From contig CAZBHH010000009.1 of assembly GCA_964492065.1 (NCBI GenBank), positions 35,967 through 99,966 on the forward strand: a stretch of DNA of 64,000 bases, in the 5' to 3' direction. This stretch comes from JADKAC01 sp964492065. GTDB lineage: Bacteria; Bacteroidota; Bacteroidia; Chitinophagales; BACL12. Both the position numbers and the translations under genes were made by a program. The notes under the pieces were generated by a model. The model saw only the letters and a list, made by a program, of their open reading frames with translations, did not search any database and was not told the DNA's origin. Positions 17,407-26,284 of this stretch are shown here, one piece after another (position 1 is the first letter of the stretch; each line of letters opens with the position of its first letter).

Positions 17407-18501
17407 ATGTTATTGCGAGAAATCATTGAGCACCTGGAGAGCATAGCGCCAAAATCACTGCAGGAGCCGTATGATAATACCGGCCTGTTGGTAGGCCACT
17501 CCGAAATGGAAATCACATCGGCAATTATTGCTCTCGACGTTACAGAAGCCGTGATGCACGAAGCGATCAGCAACGGGAGCAATTTAATCATCGCCCACCA
17601 CCCGCTTATTTTCGGCGGGATAAAGAAGATAACCGGCGCAAACTACGTGGAGCGCATTTTAATCCAGGCGATACGACATAATATCGCGGTGTATGCAATT
17701 CATACCAATCTGGACAATATCGCATCGGGAGTCAATGCCGCATTTGCCGAAGCAATCGGCCTGCAAGACCTGCACATATTAAGACCGGCCACCGGGCAGT
17801 TGTTCAAACTGGTGACATTTGCCCCGGTTGCCGATGCCGCCGGGGTGCGACAGGCCCTGTTTAACGCCGGTGCCGGCCATATCGGCAATTACGATGCGTG
17901 CAGTTTCAATTCGGAAGGTACCGGGACATTCCGGGGCAATGCGGAATCCAATCCGGCTGTGGGAGAAAAAGGCAGTATGCACACAGAGCCCGAATTGCGC
18001 ATCGAGGTGATTTTCCCAAAATGGAGGGAAGCGCAAATAATCGGCGCAATGAAAGAAGCCCATCCCTACGAAGAAGTAGCCTACGATATAATTCCGCTGG
18101 CGAATACCCATCCGCAGACAGGTGCGGGAATGATCGGCAGCTTTGCCCATCCGAAGGACGAGACGTATTTCCTCGAAATGGTGAAACGCAAAATGAAAAC
18201 CCGGTGTATCCGCCACAGCCCCCTGTTGCAAAAACCCATACAGAAAGTGGCCATCTGTGGCGGCGCCGGCAGTTTCCTGTTGCCCGACGCCATCCGGGCG
18301 GGTGCCGACGCTTTCATCAGCGCCGATTTTAAATACCACCAATTCTTCGATGCCGACCGCAAAATCCTGATCGCCGATATCGGCCACTACGAGAGCGAAC
18401 AATTTACATCGCCCCTGCTCTTCGCCATTTTGAAGAAAAAATTCCCTAACTTTGCCCTTCATTTTTCGAGTATAAATACCAATCCGGTTAATTATTTTTA
18501 A
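17407..18501 (+). CDS. Nif3-like dinuclear metal centre hexameric protein (with YqfO/CutA-like insert)
   Basis: 364 residues, the long bacterial form: two Nif3 halves flank a ~100-residue inserted domain (about 125-230, ending in AHPYEEVAYDIIPL). Metal-binding residues visible: IAHHPLIFGG (His64, His65), IHTNLDN near 100 and the C-terminal DIGHYESEQF. The conserved N-terminal EPYDNTGLLVG is present. The protein forms metal-bound hexamers; a role in GTP cyclohydrolase-like chemistry or metal handling has been proposed for the family but is unproven. It is followed after 2 bases by the zinc-ribbon gene, a pairing I believe is common in this phylum. Confidence 0.93.
   Translation: MLLREIIEHLESIAPKSLQEPYDNTGLLVGHSEMEITSAIIALDVTEAVMHEAISNGSNLIIAHHPLIFGGIKKITGANYVERILIQAIRHNIAVYAIHTNLDNIASGVNAAFAEAIGLQDLHILRPATGQLFKLVTFAPVADAAGVRQALFNAGAGHIGNYDACSFNSEGTGTFRGNAESNPAVGEKGSMHTEPELRIEVIFPKWREAQIIGAMKEAHPYEEVAYDIIPLANTHPQTGAGMIGSFAHPKDETYFLEMVKRKMKTRCIRHSPLLQKPIQKVAICGGAGSFLLPDAIRAGADAFISADFKYHQFFDADRKILIADIGHYESEQFTSPLLFAILKKKFPNFALHFSSINTNPVNYF
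18447..18454 (+). promoter_or_regulatory. Possible internal -7 box (TAACTTTG) for the zinc-ribbon gene
   Basis: Exact TAnnTTTG inside the 3' end of the Nif3 gene, 49 bases before the next ATG. Could give the downstream gene its own transcript. Confidence 0.35.
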
Positions 18502-18503
18502 TT

Positions 18504-19244
18504 ATGGCAGTAACAGAACTCACCGTTAAAGAAAGCCTACAGGCGCTGAATAAATTACAGAAAATCCACTCCAAAATTGATGAAATAAACGTACTGAAAG
18601 GCGAACTCCCGATGGAAGTCAGCGACCTGGATGATGAAATAACCGGCTTACAGACCCGGTTGAAAAACCTGGATTCGGAAGTCAATACCATTGAAGCGGA
18701 GATCGCCGAGCGAAAAAATACGATCAACCAGGCGAAAGAGCTGATAAAGAAATACGAAAAACAGCAGGCCAACGTAAAAAACAGCCGCGAATACGACGCC
18801 CTTACCAAAGAGGTGGAAATGAACAAGCTGGACATCGAACTGAATGAAAAGAAGATTAAGGAAGCTACCATTGCCAGGGAGATGAAAATCCAGATTCAGG
18901 AACAGTCGAAAGAGGAAGTGGCGCAAAAGGAAATCGAGCTGAACAAGAAAAAGGACGAATTGGAGCACATCATCGCCGATACGGAAAAAGAAGAAGAGGA
19001 ACTGCAGAAAAAAGTGGCAAAGGCAGAAAAGAATCTCGATCCGCACATCCTGTCAGCTTATTACCGCATACGCAACAACTTCCGCAACGGCCTTGCAGTA
19101 GTGAATGTAGAGCGGAATTCCTGCGGCGGTTGTTTCGCTGTGGTGCCACCACAGGTGCAATCTGAAATCAAACAGGCAAAGAAAATTATCATCTGCGAAC
19201 ACTGCGGTCGCATTCTCATCGATGACGCCTCCTTAGAAGGATAA
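18504..19244 (+). CDS. Coiled-coil protein with C-terminal C4 zinc ribbon
   Basis: 246 residues. About residues 15-180 are a long heptad-rich coiled coil (Glu/Lys/Leu-rich). The end carries a C4-type zinc ribbon: SCGGC, then ICEHCGRI about 28 residues later, the zf-RING_7/CT398 arrangement. This family is proposed to bind nucleic acid or act as an RNA-processing or flagellar/secretion chaperone in other phyla; no function is settled. It begins 2 bases after the Nif3 stop, so translation is likely coupled. Confidence 0.88.
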   Translation: MAVTELTVKESLQALNKLQKIHSKIDEINVLKGELPMEVSDLDDEITGLQTRLKNLDSEVNTIEAEIAERKNTINQAKELIKKYEKQQANVKNSREYDALTKEVEMNKLDIELNEKKIKEATIAREMKIQIQEQSKEEVAQKEIELNKKKDELEHIIADTEKEEEELQKKVAKAEKNLDPHILSAYYRIRNNFRNGLAVVNVERNSCGGCFAVVPPQVQSEIKQAKKIIICEHCGRILIDDASLEG

Positions 19245-19309
19245 TCTCCGGTGTGCATCCGTTGCCGACCTCTCTGCATCTAATCCATAAATGTGAATCC
19301 GTGAAGGCT

Positions 19310-20788
19310 ATGCACAAGGTAAAGGTATTGGCTGCCATTCTGCTGTTGCAGGCTACGATAACCCGATCCCAGACTTTTGATTTTAATGCCAATTGCACGG
19401 CAGCACATCAATACATCGAATCACTGCAGTTTGGCGAAGCAAAAAAAATATTAGCCCGCGAAAAGTCAGAACATCCCGAAAACCTAATTCCGTATTTCCT
19501 GGAGAATACCATTGACTTCATTTCGATTTACATCAGCGAAGAAGAATCCACGTTTAACACCTTGTCGAAAAACAAGGATATCCGCCTCAACAAAATAAAA
19601 ACCGGCGATAAGAACTCGCCCTACTATCTGTACTGCCAGGCGGAAATACTCATTCAATGGGCGTTTGCGAGGCTGAAATTCGAGGAATACGTCACGGCGT
19701 TTAACGAAGTGCGCAAAGCGTTTCTCATGCTGGAAGAAAACGACCGCAAGTTCCCGTTTTTTATTGCCAACAAAAAGAGCCTTGGATTATTACATGCCAT
19801 TGTCGGCGCCATACCGGATTCGTATAAATGGGGTGTAAATATTCTGGGCATGGACGGTACGATCGACCAGGGGATGTTTGAATTAGCCACAGTAATCAAT
19901 TACTCGAAGACCAATACCTTTATTTTCGCCCAGGAAGCGTATTTGTACTATGCATTCCTGGCGCTTTACCTTCAGAATGACGATACAAAAGCCTGGAATA
20001 TGGTGAAGGATCTTGAAACAAAAAACAATCTGCTCAACACGTTTTGTGTGGCGAGTATCGGTATGCGCATCGGGAAAAACAACGAAGCCATTGAGGTGCT
20101 GAATAACCGGCCAAAGGGCAGCGGATATTTTCCATATCCCTATCTCGATTACCTGCAGGGCTTAGCCTATCTGCGCAAACTGGATCCGCAGGCCAGCGTA
20201 TATTTCCATTCTTTTCTCAATGCGTTTAACGGGAAAAATTACATTAAGGAAACGTATCAAAAACTCGCCTGGAATGCCTTGTTGCAGGGTGACAACGCCA
20301 AATACAAAGAGTATATGCAACTGTGTATTTCCAAAGGCGATGCTATTATCGACGACGACAAGCAGGCATTGATGGAGGCAAAGAGCGGATATGTTCCCAA
20401 CGTACGGCTATTGCGCTCGCGGTTGTTATTCGACGGAGGATATTACAAGGAAGCATTAAAGAACCTGGAAGGATATTCGACGGATAACTTTTCGGAGCCG
20501 CGGGAAAAAGCGGAATTCACCTACCGTGCCGGAAGAATTTACCACGCCAGCGGCAATCCCTCCCAGGCAAAGGGCTTTTATCTTTCCACCATTAAATACG
20601 GCGAAAAACTTCCGCAGTACTTTGCAGCCAGCGCCGCATTAAAACTCGGTGAGATCTACGAACAGGAAGGAGATTATGCCAAGGCAAAACTGTATTTCGA
20701 TAAGTGTATTGCCATGCCCAATGCAGAATACAAGACCGGCCTCGACAGCCAGGCAAAAGCGGGGTTGAACCGCATCAAAGGCAAGTGA
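19310..20788 (+). CDS. Exported TPR-repeat protein of unknown function
   Basis: 492 residues from ATG 19310, chosen because it opens a signal peptide (MHKVKVLAAILLLQATITRSQ); the frame reaches back to 19253 and a GTG at 19301 is also possible. The mature part is all-helical with tetratricopeptide-like repeats, clearest at the C-terminus: KAEFTYRAGRIYHASGNPSQAKGFY and ALKLGEIYEQEGDYAKAKLYFDKC. Earlier repeats are degenerate. Probably periplasmic and binds another protein. Its stop codon directly abuts the stop of the convergent T9SS gene with no base between. Confidence 0.8.
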   Translation: MHKVKVLAAILLLQATITRSQTFDFNANCTAAHQYIESLQFGEAKKILAREKSEHPENLIPYFLENTIDFISIYISEEESTFNTLSKNKDIRLNKIKTGDKNSPYYLYCQAEILIQWAFARLKFEEYVTAFNEVRKAFLMLEENDRKFPFFIANKKSLGLLHAIVGAIPDSYKWGVNILGMDGTIDQGMFELATVINYSKTNTFIFAQEAYLYYAFLALYLQNDDTKAWNMVKDLETKNNLLNTFCVASIGMRIGKNNEAIEVLNNRPKGSGYFPYPYLDYLQGLAYLRKLDPQASVYFHSFLNAFNGKNYIKETYQKLAWNALLQGDNAKYKEYMQLCISKGDAIIDDDKQALMEAKSGYVPNVRLLRSRLLFDGGYYKEALKNLEGYSTDNFSEPREKAEFTYRAGRIYHASGNPSQAKGFYLSTIKYGEKLPQYFAASAALKLGEIYEQEGDYAKAKLYFDKCIAMPNAEYKTGLDSQAKAGLNRIKGK

Positions 20789-22273
20789 TTAATTCTTAAT
20801 AAATGTTCCGGCGCAGGTAATTGATTCACCGGTAATGCGCAACAGGTAAATCCCATTGGACAATCCTGAAATTTCCACCTGCATTTCCGGCGATGACTGC
20901 ATCATCTGCCTGATCACTGCATTGCCCTGCACATCGGTAACGACAACCGATACCAGGCCGCTGATTCCCGGAATTCGACAACGCAATATATCTGTCGCCG
21001 GATTGGGGTATAAATGGATTTCAGTACCAATCGCAACATCGTGTATTTCCACTACACCCAATGCTTCGAAGTCAAACGGTTCGCCCCACACTTCCAACCC
21101 TTTTTGAAACCACACCAGGTCGGTGGTAATATAATTCATAATATCCGTAGAATCTCTATAATGCATTATGCCGATACCGTCGCCGAACTTCCATTCCGGC
21201 AAATAGTTATTTTCTGCATTATCCAGGCAATGCGCCACTGCATCGTAATCAAACCAGTCGTACACTTCCTTATAAGCTCGTCCCCAATACAGAGTATCCG
21301 TTTTAAAAAAATTGGAATAACCGTAATTACTTCCCTGCAACAGGGACAACTCCATGGGTTCGAGAAAGCCGTAATCGGCATAGCGATAGGAAACCGTAAC
21401 GGTATCAATAGTCCGTATGGTGTCCGCCGTATCGAAACCGCTATTCGTACTTTCCCATGCCGCATGAAACATGGTATATTGAACGGAATCGGCATATTGT
21501 ATTTTATCTAAAACAAAAAACTTTTCTTTTTTCAGGCTGTATAACGGATCAATGCTTCCACTTAACTTCTCGGTGAGATAATGAAATTCATTGCCCGGTT
21601 CGAAATCGAATACACGGGCAGCATGCAGATCGACAATGGCATTATCGGGATTGTCAATTCCCTTTAAAAGAATCATATTTGTATCATAGGGAAAATTGTA
21701 AAAATCTTTAAACGCCACTAAACCGTACTCTTTTGAAATCTCTATTCTCGCATCGTTCATTATGGAGTCCGGCTGAATAATATACGCATCGTCGTACACG
21801 TTGAGGGTCAGGCGATACACAGAGTCAAAGGTTGCCGGCAACACCGTGAAATACATTTTGGGAGCCACTGTTGCCCGGATGTGTTTTCCGTCGGGATATT
21901 CGTAGAGTCGCCAGAAATATCCCACCGGGCGATTCAACTTTATAATAATACTATCTCCGTATTTATTGAAAAACACACGTGTTTGCTCTGCATCGTTCAT
22001 CTGTATCATTTTCGGACCGACCGGCGGCGTAACAGCATCGACGGGCAGACATTCAGCCATAGTTGCAGTATCGATATACCGATTAAAATAAAATGCGGAA
22101 TCCGCTCCTTCCTGCGCCGTCGAATCCACACGGATAAAAAAGTAATCCGTACTGTCAATCCCGTAGGTGCGGATGCGGCCGGGATCGAATAACCGGTATT
22201 GCTGCCCACAGGCGCCTGCATTTTCCAAAAGCAGAACACTGATCAGAATAACTGAAAAAAAAGTAATGCGCAT
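20789..22273 (-). CDS. T9SS type A cargo protein, unknown secreted function
   Basis: 494 residues. Signal peptide MRITFFSVILISVLLLENAGA, then a long strand-rich extracellular region with no domain I recognise, rich in Tyr/Asp/Thr (for example DSTDYFFIRVDST and TIRTIDTVTVSYRYADYGF). The last ~75 residues, from EIHLYPNPATDIL through LSNGIYLLRI to FIKN, are a standard type A sorting domain. Convergent with the TPR gene and divergent from murB, so probably monocistronic. Confidence 0.85.
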   Translation of the reverse strand: MRITFFSVILISVLLLENAGACGQQYRLFDPGRIRTYGIDSTDYFFIRVDSTAQEGADSAFYFNRYIDTATMAECLPVDAVTPPVGPKMIQMNDAEQTRVFFNKYGDSIIIKLNRPVGYFWRLYEYPDGKHIRATVAPKMYFTVLPATFDSVYRLTLNVYDDAYIIQPDSIMNDARIEISKEYGLVAFKDFYNFPYDTNMILLKGIDNPDNAIVDLHAARVFDFEPGNEFHYLTEKLSGSIDPLYSLKKEKFFVLDKIQYADSVQYTMFHAAWESTNSGFDTADTIRTIDTVTVSYRYADYGFLEPMELSLLQGSNYGYSNFFKTDTLYWGRAYKEVYDWFDYDAVAHCLDNAENNYLPEWKFGDGIGIMHYRDSTDIMNYITTDLVWFQKGLEVWGEPFDFEALGVVEIHDVAIGTEIHLYPNPATDILRCRIPGISGLVSVVVTDVQGNAVIRQMMQSSPEMQVEISGLSNGIYLLRITGESITCAGTFIKN

Positions 22274-22319
22274 AACACCTGATTCAATTACCGGGTCTTA
22301 AAATTAGATATTCATAATT

Positions 22320-22327
22320 TACTTTTG
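22320..22327 (+). promoter_or_regulatory. Candidate -7 box (TACTTTTG) for murB
   Basis: Exact TAnnTTTG, 25 bases before the TTG start at 22353. Confidence 0.4.
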
Positions 22328-22352
22328 TAATTGACAAGTAAACATTATCGCA

Positions 22353-23366
22353 TTGCAAATTTTCAATAACAAATCCCTTAGGGAATACAACACATTCGGG
22401 ATAGAGGCAAAGGCACAACAATTTGTAGAAATACGGGAAGATGCCGACTTAGCGCATTTGCCCGATTTGGTGGCGCAACAAAAAAGCGTTCTCGTTCTCG
22501 GCGGAGGCAGCAATATATTATTCACACGGGATTTCGACGGATTGATATTAAAAAACAACCTGAAGGGCATCACCGCAGTGCAGGAAGATTCCGAATCTGT
22601 TTTTATAAGCGCAATGGCCGGCGAGTCCTGGCATGGATTAGTGATGCACTGTGTCGAAAGAGCGCTGGGCGGCATTGAGAACCTGTCGCTCATTCCGGGT
22701 TGTGTAGGAGCGGCGCCCATTCAGAATATCGGCGCTTACGGGGTGGAGCTGAAGGATGTCTTTGTCGAATTGCAGGCGATGGAATTGCTGACCGGTAAAC
22801 GTATAACCGTGGATAAGGCAACTTGTAAATTCGGATATCGCAACAGCATATTTAAACAGGAGTGGAAGGGAAAATACATCATCCTTTCCGTTACGTTGCA
22901 ATTGCAAAAACACCCGGTACTCCATACGGGTTACGGCGCAATTCAACATACGCTGAAACAACATAACATTGCACATCCGACGGTGAAGGATATTTCAGAC
23001 GCTGTGATCGCCATCCGCCGCAGCAAACTTCCCAACCCCGCCGAAATTGGCAATGCGGGCAGTTTTTTTAAAAATCCCGAAGTGCCGAAACCCACTTATG
23101 AAAATCTGCAGGTACAATACCCCGGTATTCCGGGCTATACCACTGCGGCAGACACCGTAAAAATTCCCGCCGGGTGGTTAATAGAACAATGCGGCTATAA
23201 AGGGAAGCGCATCGGCAACACGGGCGCATATAAAGACCAGGCCTTGGTATTGGTCAACTACGGCAATGCGACGGGAAGCGAAATATTAAGGCTCGCCCAT
23301 CAAATTCAACAATCGGTATTTGAAACATTCGGCGTTACCATTGAACCTGAAGTGAATATTATTTAG
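22353..23366 (+). CDS. murB: UDP-N-acetylenolpyruvoylglucosamine reductase
   Basis: 337 residues. NADPH- and FAD-dependent reduction of the enolpyruvyl ether to UDP-MurNAc in peptidoglycan synthesis. The FAD-binding motif VLGGGSNILF is at about 48-57, followed by GCVGAAPIQNIGAYG; the C-terminal domain has GNAGSFFKNPEV (catalytic Ser) and AGWLIEQCGYKG. The N-terminus SLREYNTFGIEA is standard, which forces a TTG start at 22353 as no ATG lies upstream in frame. Length fits the type I enzyme. Monocistronic by layout: divergent from the T9SS gene and convergent with the SDR gene. Confidence 0.96.
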   Translation: MQIFNNKSLREYNTFGIEAKAQQFVEIREDADLAHLPDLVAQQKSVLVLGGGSNILFTRDFDGLILKNNLKGITAVQEDSESVFISAMAGESWHGLVMHCVERALGGIENLSLIPGCVGAAPIQNIGAYGVELKDVFVELQAMELLTGKRITVDKATCKFGYRNSIFKQEWKGKYIILSVTLQLQKHPVLHTGYGAIQHTLKQHNIAHPTVKDISDAVIAIRRSKLPNPAEIGNAGSFFKNPEVPKPTYENLQVQYPGIPGYTTAADTVKIPAGWLIEQCGYKGKRIGNTGAYKDQALVLVNYGNATGSEILRLAHQIQQSVFETFGVTIEPEVNII

Positions 23367-23384
23367 GAATTGCAATTGCTGCAA

Positions 23385-24254
23385 TCAATGGTATTTCTTT
23401 CGCATCAACTCCATCATATCCCATAATTTATCGGGAACTTTTTCGAGCATATTAAATTCTCCAGCGCCCTTCAACCATTCGCCGCCATCGATGACGATAA
23501 CTTCGCCGTTGACGAATGCGCTGTAATCGGAGACTAAATAGGCGGCCAGATTAGCCAGCTCCTGGTGGTCGCCCACCCTGCCTACCGGTATTTTCTTTGC
23601 CATATCGAATTCCTCTTCCAGCCCCGGCGGAATGAGCCTGCTCCACGCTCCCTCTGTCGGGAAGGGCCCCGGCGCAATTGCATTTAAACGGATGCCGTAT
23701 TTAGCCCACTCGACTGCCAGCGACCGGGTCATCGACAGTACGCCGGCTTTGGCAATAGCACTCGGCACCACATACCCCGATCCGGTAAATGCATACGTAG
23801 TCACTATGCTCATAACCGTTCCTTTCCGCTTTTCGGCAATCCAGTATTTTCCCAATGCGAGTGTACAGTTGTAACTGCCCTTTAAAACGATGTCCACTAC
23901 GGTATCGAATGCACGGGACGACAATCGCTCTGTCGGCGAAATAAAATTGCCCGCCGCATTATTCACCAATGCATCCACTTTCCCGAAATGTGTTACCGAT
24001 TGTTGTAACATTGCTTCCACCGCTTCGTAGCTGCGCACATCGCATTGCAGTGCAATAATATTGCCGCCGGTTTCTTTAGTCATTGCTTCCGCCGCTTGCT
24101 GCAACACTTCCAGCTTCCTGCTGGTAATAACTACATTGGCGCCCAACTTCAAAAAATACGTTGACATGGATTTGCCCAATCCAGTACCCCCGCCGGTAAC
24201 AATTACCGTCTTGTCTTTCAGTGCGCCTTCACGCAGCATCGGCTCCTTATACAT
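23385..24254 (-). CDS. SDR-family oxidoreductase, 2,4-dienoyl-CoA reductase-like
   Basis: 289 residues. NAD(P)-binding motif VTGGGTGLGKS (near 20), NNAAGNF (near 97), and the catalytic region GSGYVVPSAIAKAGV. In that region the usual SDR Tyr-x-x-x-Lys is replaced by the Ser-x-x-x-Lys arrangement typical of 2,4-dienoyl-CoA reductases, and VEWAKYGIRLNAIAPGPFPT agrees. The likely role is reduction of dienoyl-CoA intermediates in beta-oxidation of unsaturated fatty acids. It is divergent from a thioesterase gene with only 44 bases between start codons, consistent with a shared acyl-CoA theme. Confidence 0.88.
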   Translation of the reverse strand: MYKEPMLREGALKDKTVIVTGGGTGLGKSMSTYFLKLGANVVITSRKLEVLQQAAEAMTKETGGNIIALQCDVRSYEAVEAMLQQSVTHFGKVDALVNNAAGNFISPTERLSSRAFDTVVDIVLKGSYNCTLALGKYWIAEKRKGTVMSIVTTYAFTGSGYVVPSAIAKAGVLSMTRSLAVEWAKYGIRLNAIAPGPFPTEGAWSRLIPPGLEEEFDMAKKIPVGRVGDHQELANLAAYLVSDYSAFVNGEVIVIDGGEWLKGAGEFNMLEKVPDKLWDMMELMRKKYH

Positions 24255-24298
24255 ATCTTAGTATTTTTATCACTTATTCCCGAGTAAATCTAAGTAAA

Positions 24299-24703
24299 AT
24301 GACCGGCAAAAGAAACGATATTGAAATCAAGGTGCGGGGATATCACCTGGACGTGTTCCTGCATGTAAACAATGCCCGTTATCTGGAATTTTTAGAAGAA
24401 GCCCGCTGGGCGTATTTTGAACCTATACTGCAGGATACCTTTCTGGAAACGCACCACCTGGCATTTGTCGTTGTCAATATAAATATCAGCTACAAACATC
24501 CCGCCTGTCTGAATGATACGTTAATCATTCATACGACGATAAAGGAAACCGGCAATCGCAAAGTGATACTCAACCAGACCATCAAAGACAAGAAAAGCGG
24601 CAAACTGGTTGCCGAAGCAGATGTAACATTTGTATTTATAGATACAACGACGGGCAAATCCGTCGAATTGAATGCATCGCTGCTATCCGCCCTGCAGTTA
24701 TGA
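24299..24703 (+). CDS. Acyl-CoA thioesterase, hotdog fold (YbgC/4-hydroxybenzoyl-CoA thioesterase type)
   Basis: 134 residues from ATG 24299; the frame opens at 24221 but that stretch overlaps the divergent SDR gene. The hotdog signature DVFLHVNNARYLEFLEEARW has the catalytic Asp followed by HVNN. Usual length for the family is 130-150. It would hydrolyse acyl-CoA thioesters in the cytoplasm; chain specificity unknown. Its last Leu codon and stop overlap the convergent abgT-family gene by 6 bases. Confidence 0.9.
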   Translation: MTGKRNDIEIKVRGYHLDVFLHVNNARYLEFLEEARWAYFEPILQDTFLETHHLAFVVVNINISYKHPACLNDTLIIHTTIKETGNRKVILNQTIKDKKSGKLVAEADVTFVFIDTTTGKSVELNASLLSALQL

Positions 24704-26233
24704 TGCCGGCATATAAATTTGCGCCCCCGGTCCAATGGGTAAACCGAGTAATACCCACACGACCAACAGCAGGCTCCAGCCGATAATAAACACGACGGTA
24801 TAAGGCAACATCGTCGAAATAACGGTACCTATTCCCGCCTTTTTATCGTAGCGCTGGATAAAGGCGACAATCAAAGCGAAGTAACTCATCATCGGCGAAA
24901 TAATATTGGTTACGCTGTCGCCGATGCGATATACCATTTGCGTGTATTCCGGCGTGTACCCCAACAACATAAACATCGGAATAAATACCGGCGCCATGAT
25001 AGCCCATTTGGCCGAGGCACTGCCCATCACCAGGTTAATGGTCGCAGCGATGATTATGAACAGCAGCATGAGCGGTATCCCCTGAATGCCCGTGGATTTT
25101 AAAAGTTCCGCACCGTTAATCGCAGTAATCAAACCCAAATTCGTCCAATTAAAAAAAGCGACGAACTGCGCAGCAAAAAACACGAGGACGATATAGGAAC
25201 CCAATGTCTCCATTGCCTTTGCCATACCCTTCATGACATCGCTGTCGTTGCGAATGGTCTTTGCGCCGATACCGTAGGCAATACCGCATGCCGCCGCCGA
25301 AAAAAACAGCAGTGTAACAATCCCGCTCATAAATGGCGAATGCAGGATACTATGCGTTTCGGCATCTCTTAAGAAACCGTTTGTGGGAATTAACCCCCAC
25401 AGTACCAGCCCGGTAAAAATAAGTGCGGTAATTCCCGCATAACGCACGCCCTTTCTCTCATCGGCGCTCAGTGTTTTGAGTTCCTCCGCTTTCTCATCGC
25501 CGTGATAAGCACCCAGCCGGGGTTCAACAATTTTTTCAGTCACCCAGGTTCCCATACCGGTGATTAAAAAAGTGGAAGCCGCCATAAAGAAATAGTTACA
25601 AGCCGGATTCACCAGGTAGCCGGGATCAATAATCTTTGCCGCCTCCGTCGATAATCCCGCCAGGAGCGGATCTACCGTACCGAGCAATAAATTAGCGCTA
25701 TACCCGCCGCTGACACCGGCAAATGCCGCCGCTAACCCTGCGAGCGGGTTGCGGCCTACGGCGAGAAAAATTATCGCCGCCAACGGTACTAACAACACAT
25801 ACCCCACTTCGCTGGCCGCATTGCTCATCACACCGGCAAATACGATTACCATCGTCAGCAATCGCTTCGGAGACGACAATACCAACAAGCGCAACAGAGC
25901 GCCGATCAATCCGGAACCCTCGGCAATACCGATACCCAATAAAGCGACCAACACGGTGCCCAACGGCGCAAATGACGTGAAGTTGGTAACGAGCTTTTTG
26001 AGAATCATTGCCAGCCCTTCGCGGCTCATCAGGTTAAATACTTCTACGGTCTCTCCGGTGCCCGGATGTGCGACACTCACATCGAACAAACTGATAATGC
26101 CCGAAAGAATTACTACGAGGAATGCCAACAATGCAAACAGCGTGGCGGGATGAGGTAATGCATTACCTATGCGCTCGATACCTGACAAAAATTTATCTGT
26201 CCAGGTCCGTTTTGAGGGTACACTTTTATTCAT
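24698..26233 (-). CDS. AbgT-family transporter
   Basis: 511 residues, about a dozen membrane helices. Family marks: GIGNALPHPATLFALLAF near the N-terminus, NAASEVGYVLLVPLAA, a GVSGGYSANLL segment, NLVMGSASAKWAIMAPVFIPMFM and SVTNIISPMMSYF. AbgT proteins import p-aminobenzoyl-glutamate or export sulfonamide antimetabolites by cation coupling; which applies here is unknown. It may be co-transcribed with the aminotransferase 51 bases upstream. Overlaps the thioesterase gene tail-to-tail by 6 bases. Confidence 0.94.
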   Translation of the reverse strand: MNKSVPSKRTWTDKFLSGIERIGNALPHPATLFALLAFLVVILSGIISLFDVSVAHPGTGETVEVFNLMSREGLAMILKKLVTNFTSFAPLGTVLVALLGIGIAEGSGLIGALLRLLVLSSPKRLLTMVIVFAGVMSNAASEVGYVLLVPLAAIIFLAVGRNPLAGLAAAFAGVSGGYSANLLLGTVDPLLAGLSTEAAKIIDPGYLVNPACNYFFMAASTFLITGMGTWVTEKIVEPRLGAYHGDEKAEELKTLSADERKGVRYAGITALIFTGLVLWGLIPTNGFLRDAETHSILHSPFMSGIVTLLFFSAAACGIAYGIGAKTIRNDSDVMKGMAKAMETLGSYIVLVFFAAQFVAFFNWTNLGLITAINGAELLKSTGIQGIPLMLLFIIIAATINLVMGSASAKWAIMAPVFIPMFMLLGYTPEYTQMVYRIGDSVTNIISPMMSYFALIVAFIQRYDKKAGIGTVISTMLPYTVVFIIGWSLLLVVWVLLGLPIGPGAQIYMPAS

Positions 26234-26284
26234 TAATGCGTATTGGGTTGAAAAACTGGGTTGAAAACGTTTTGTGAATAAGTT

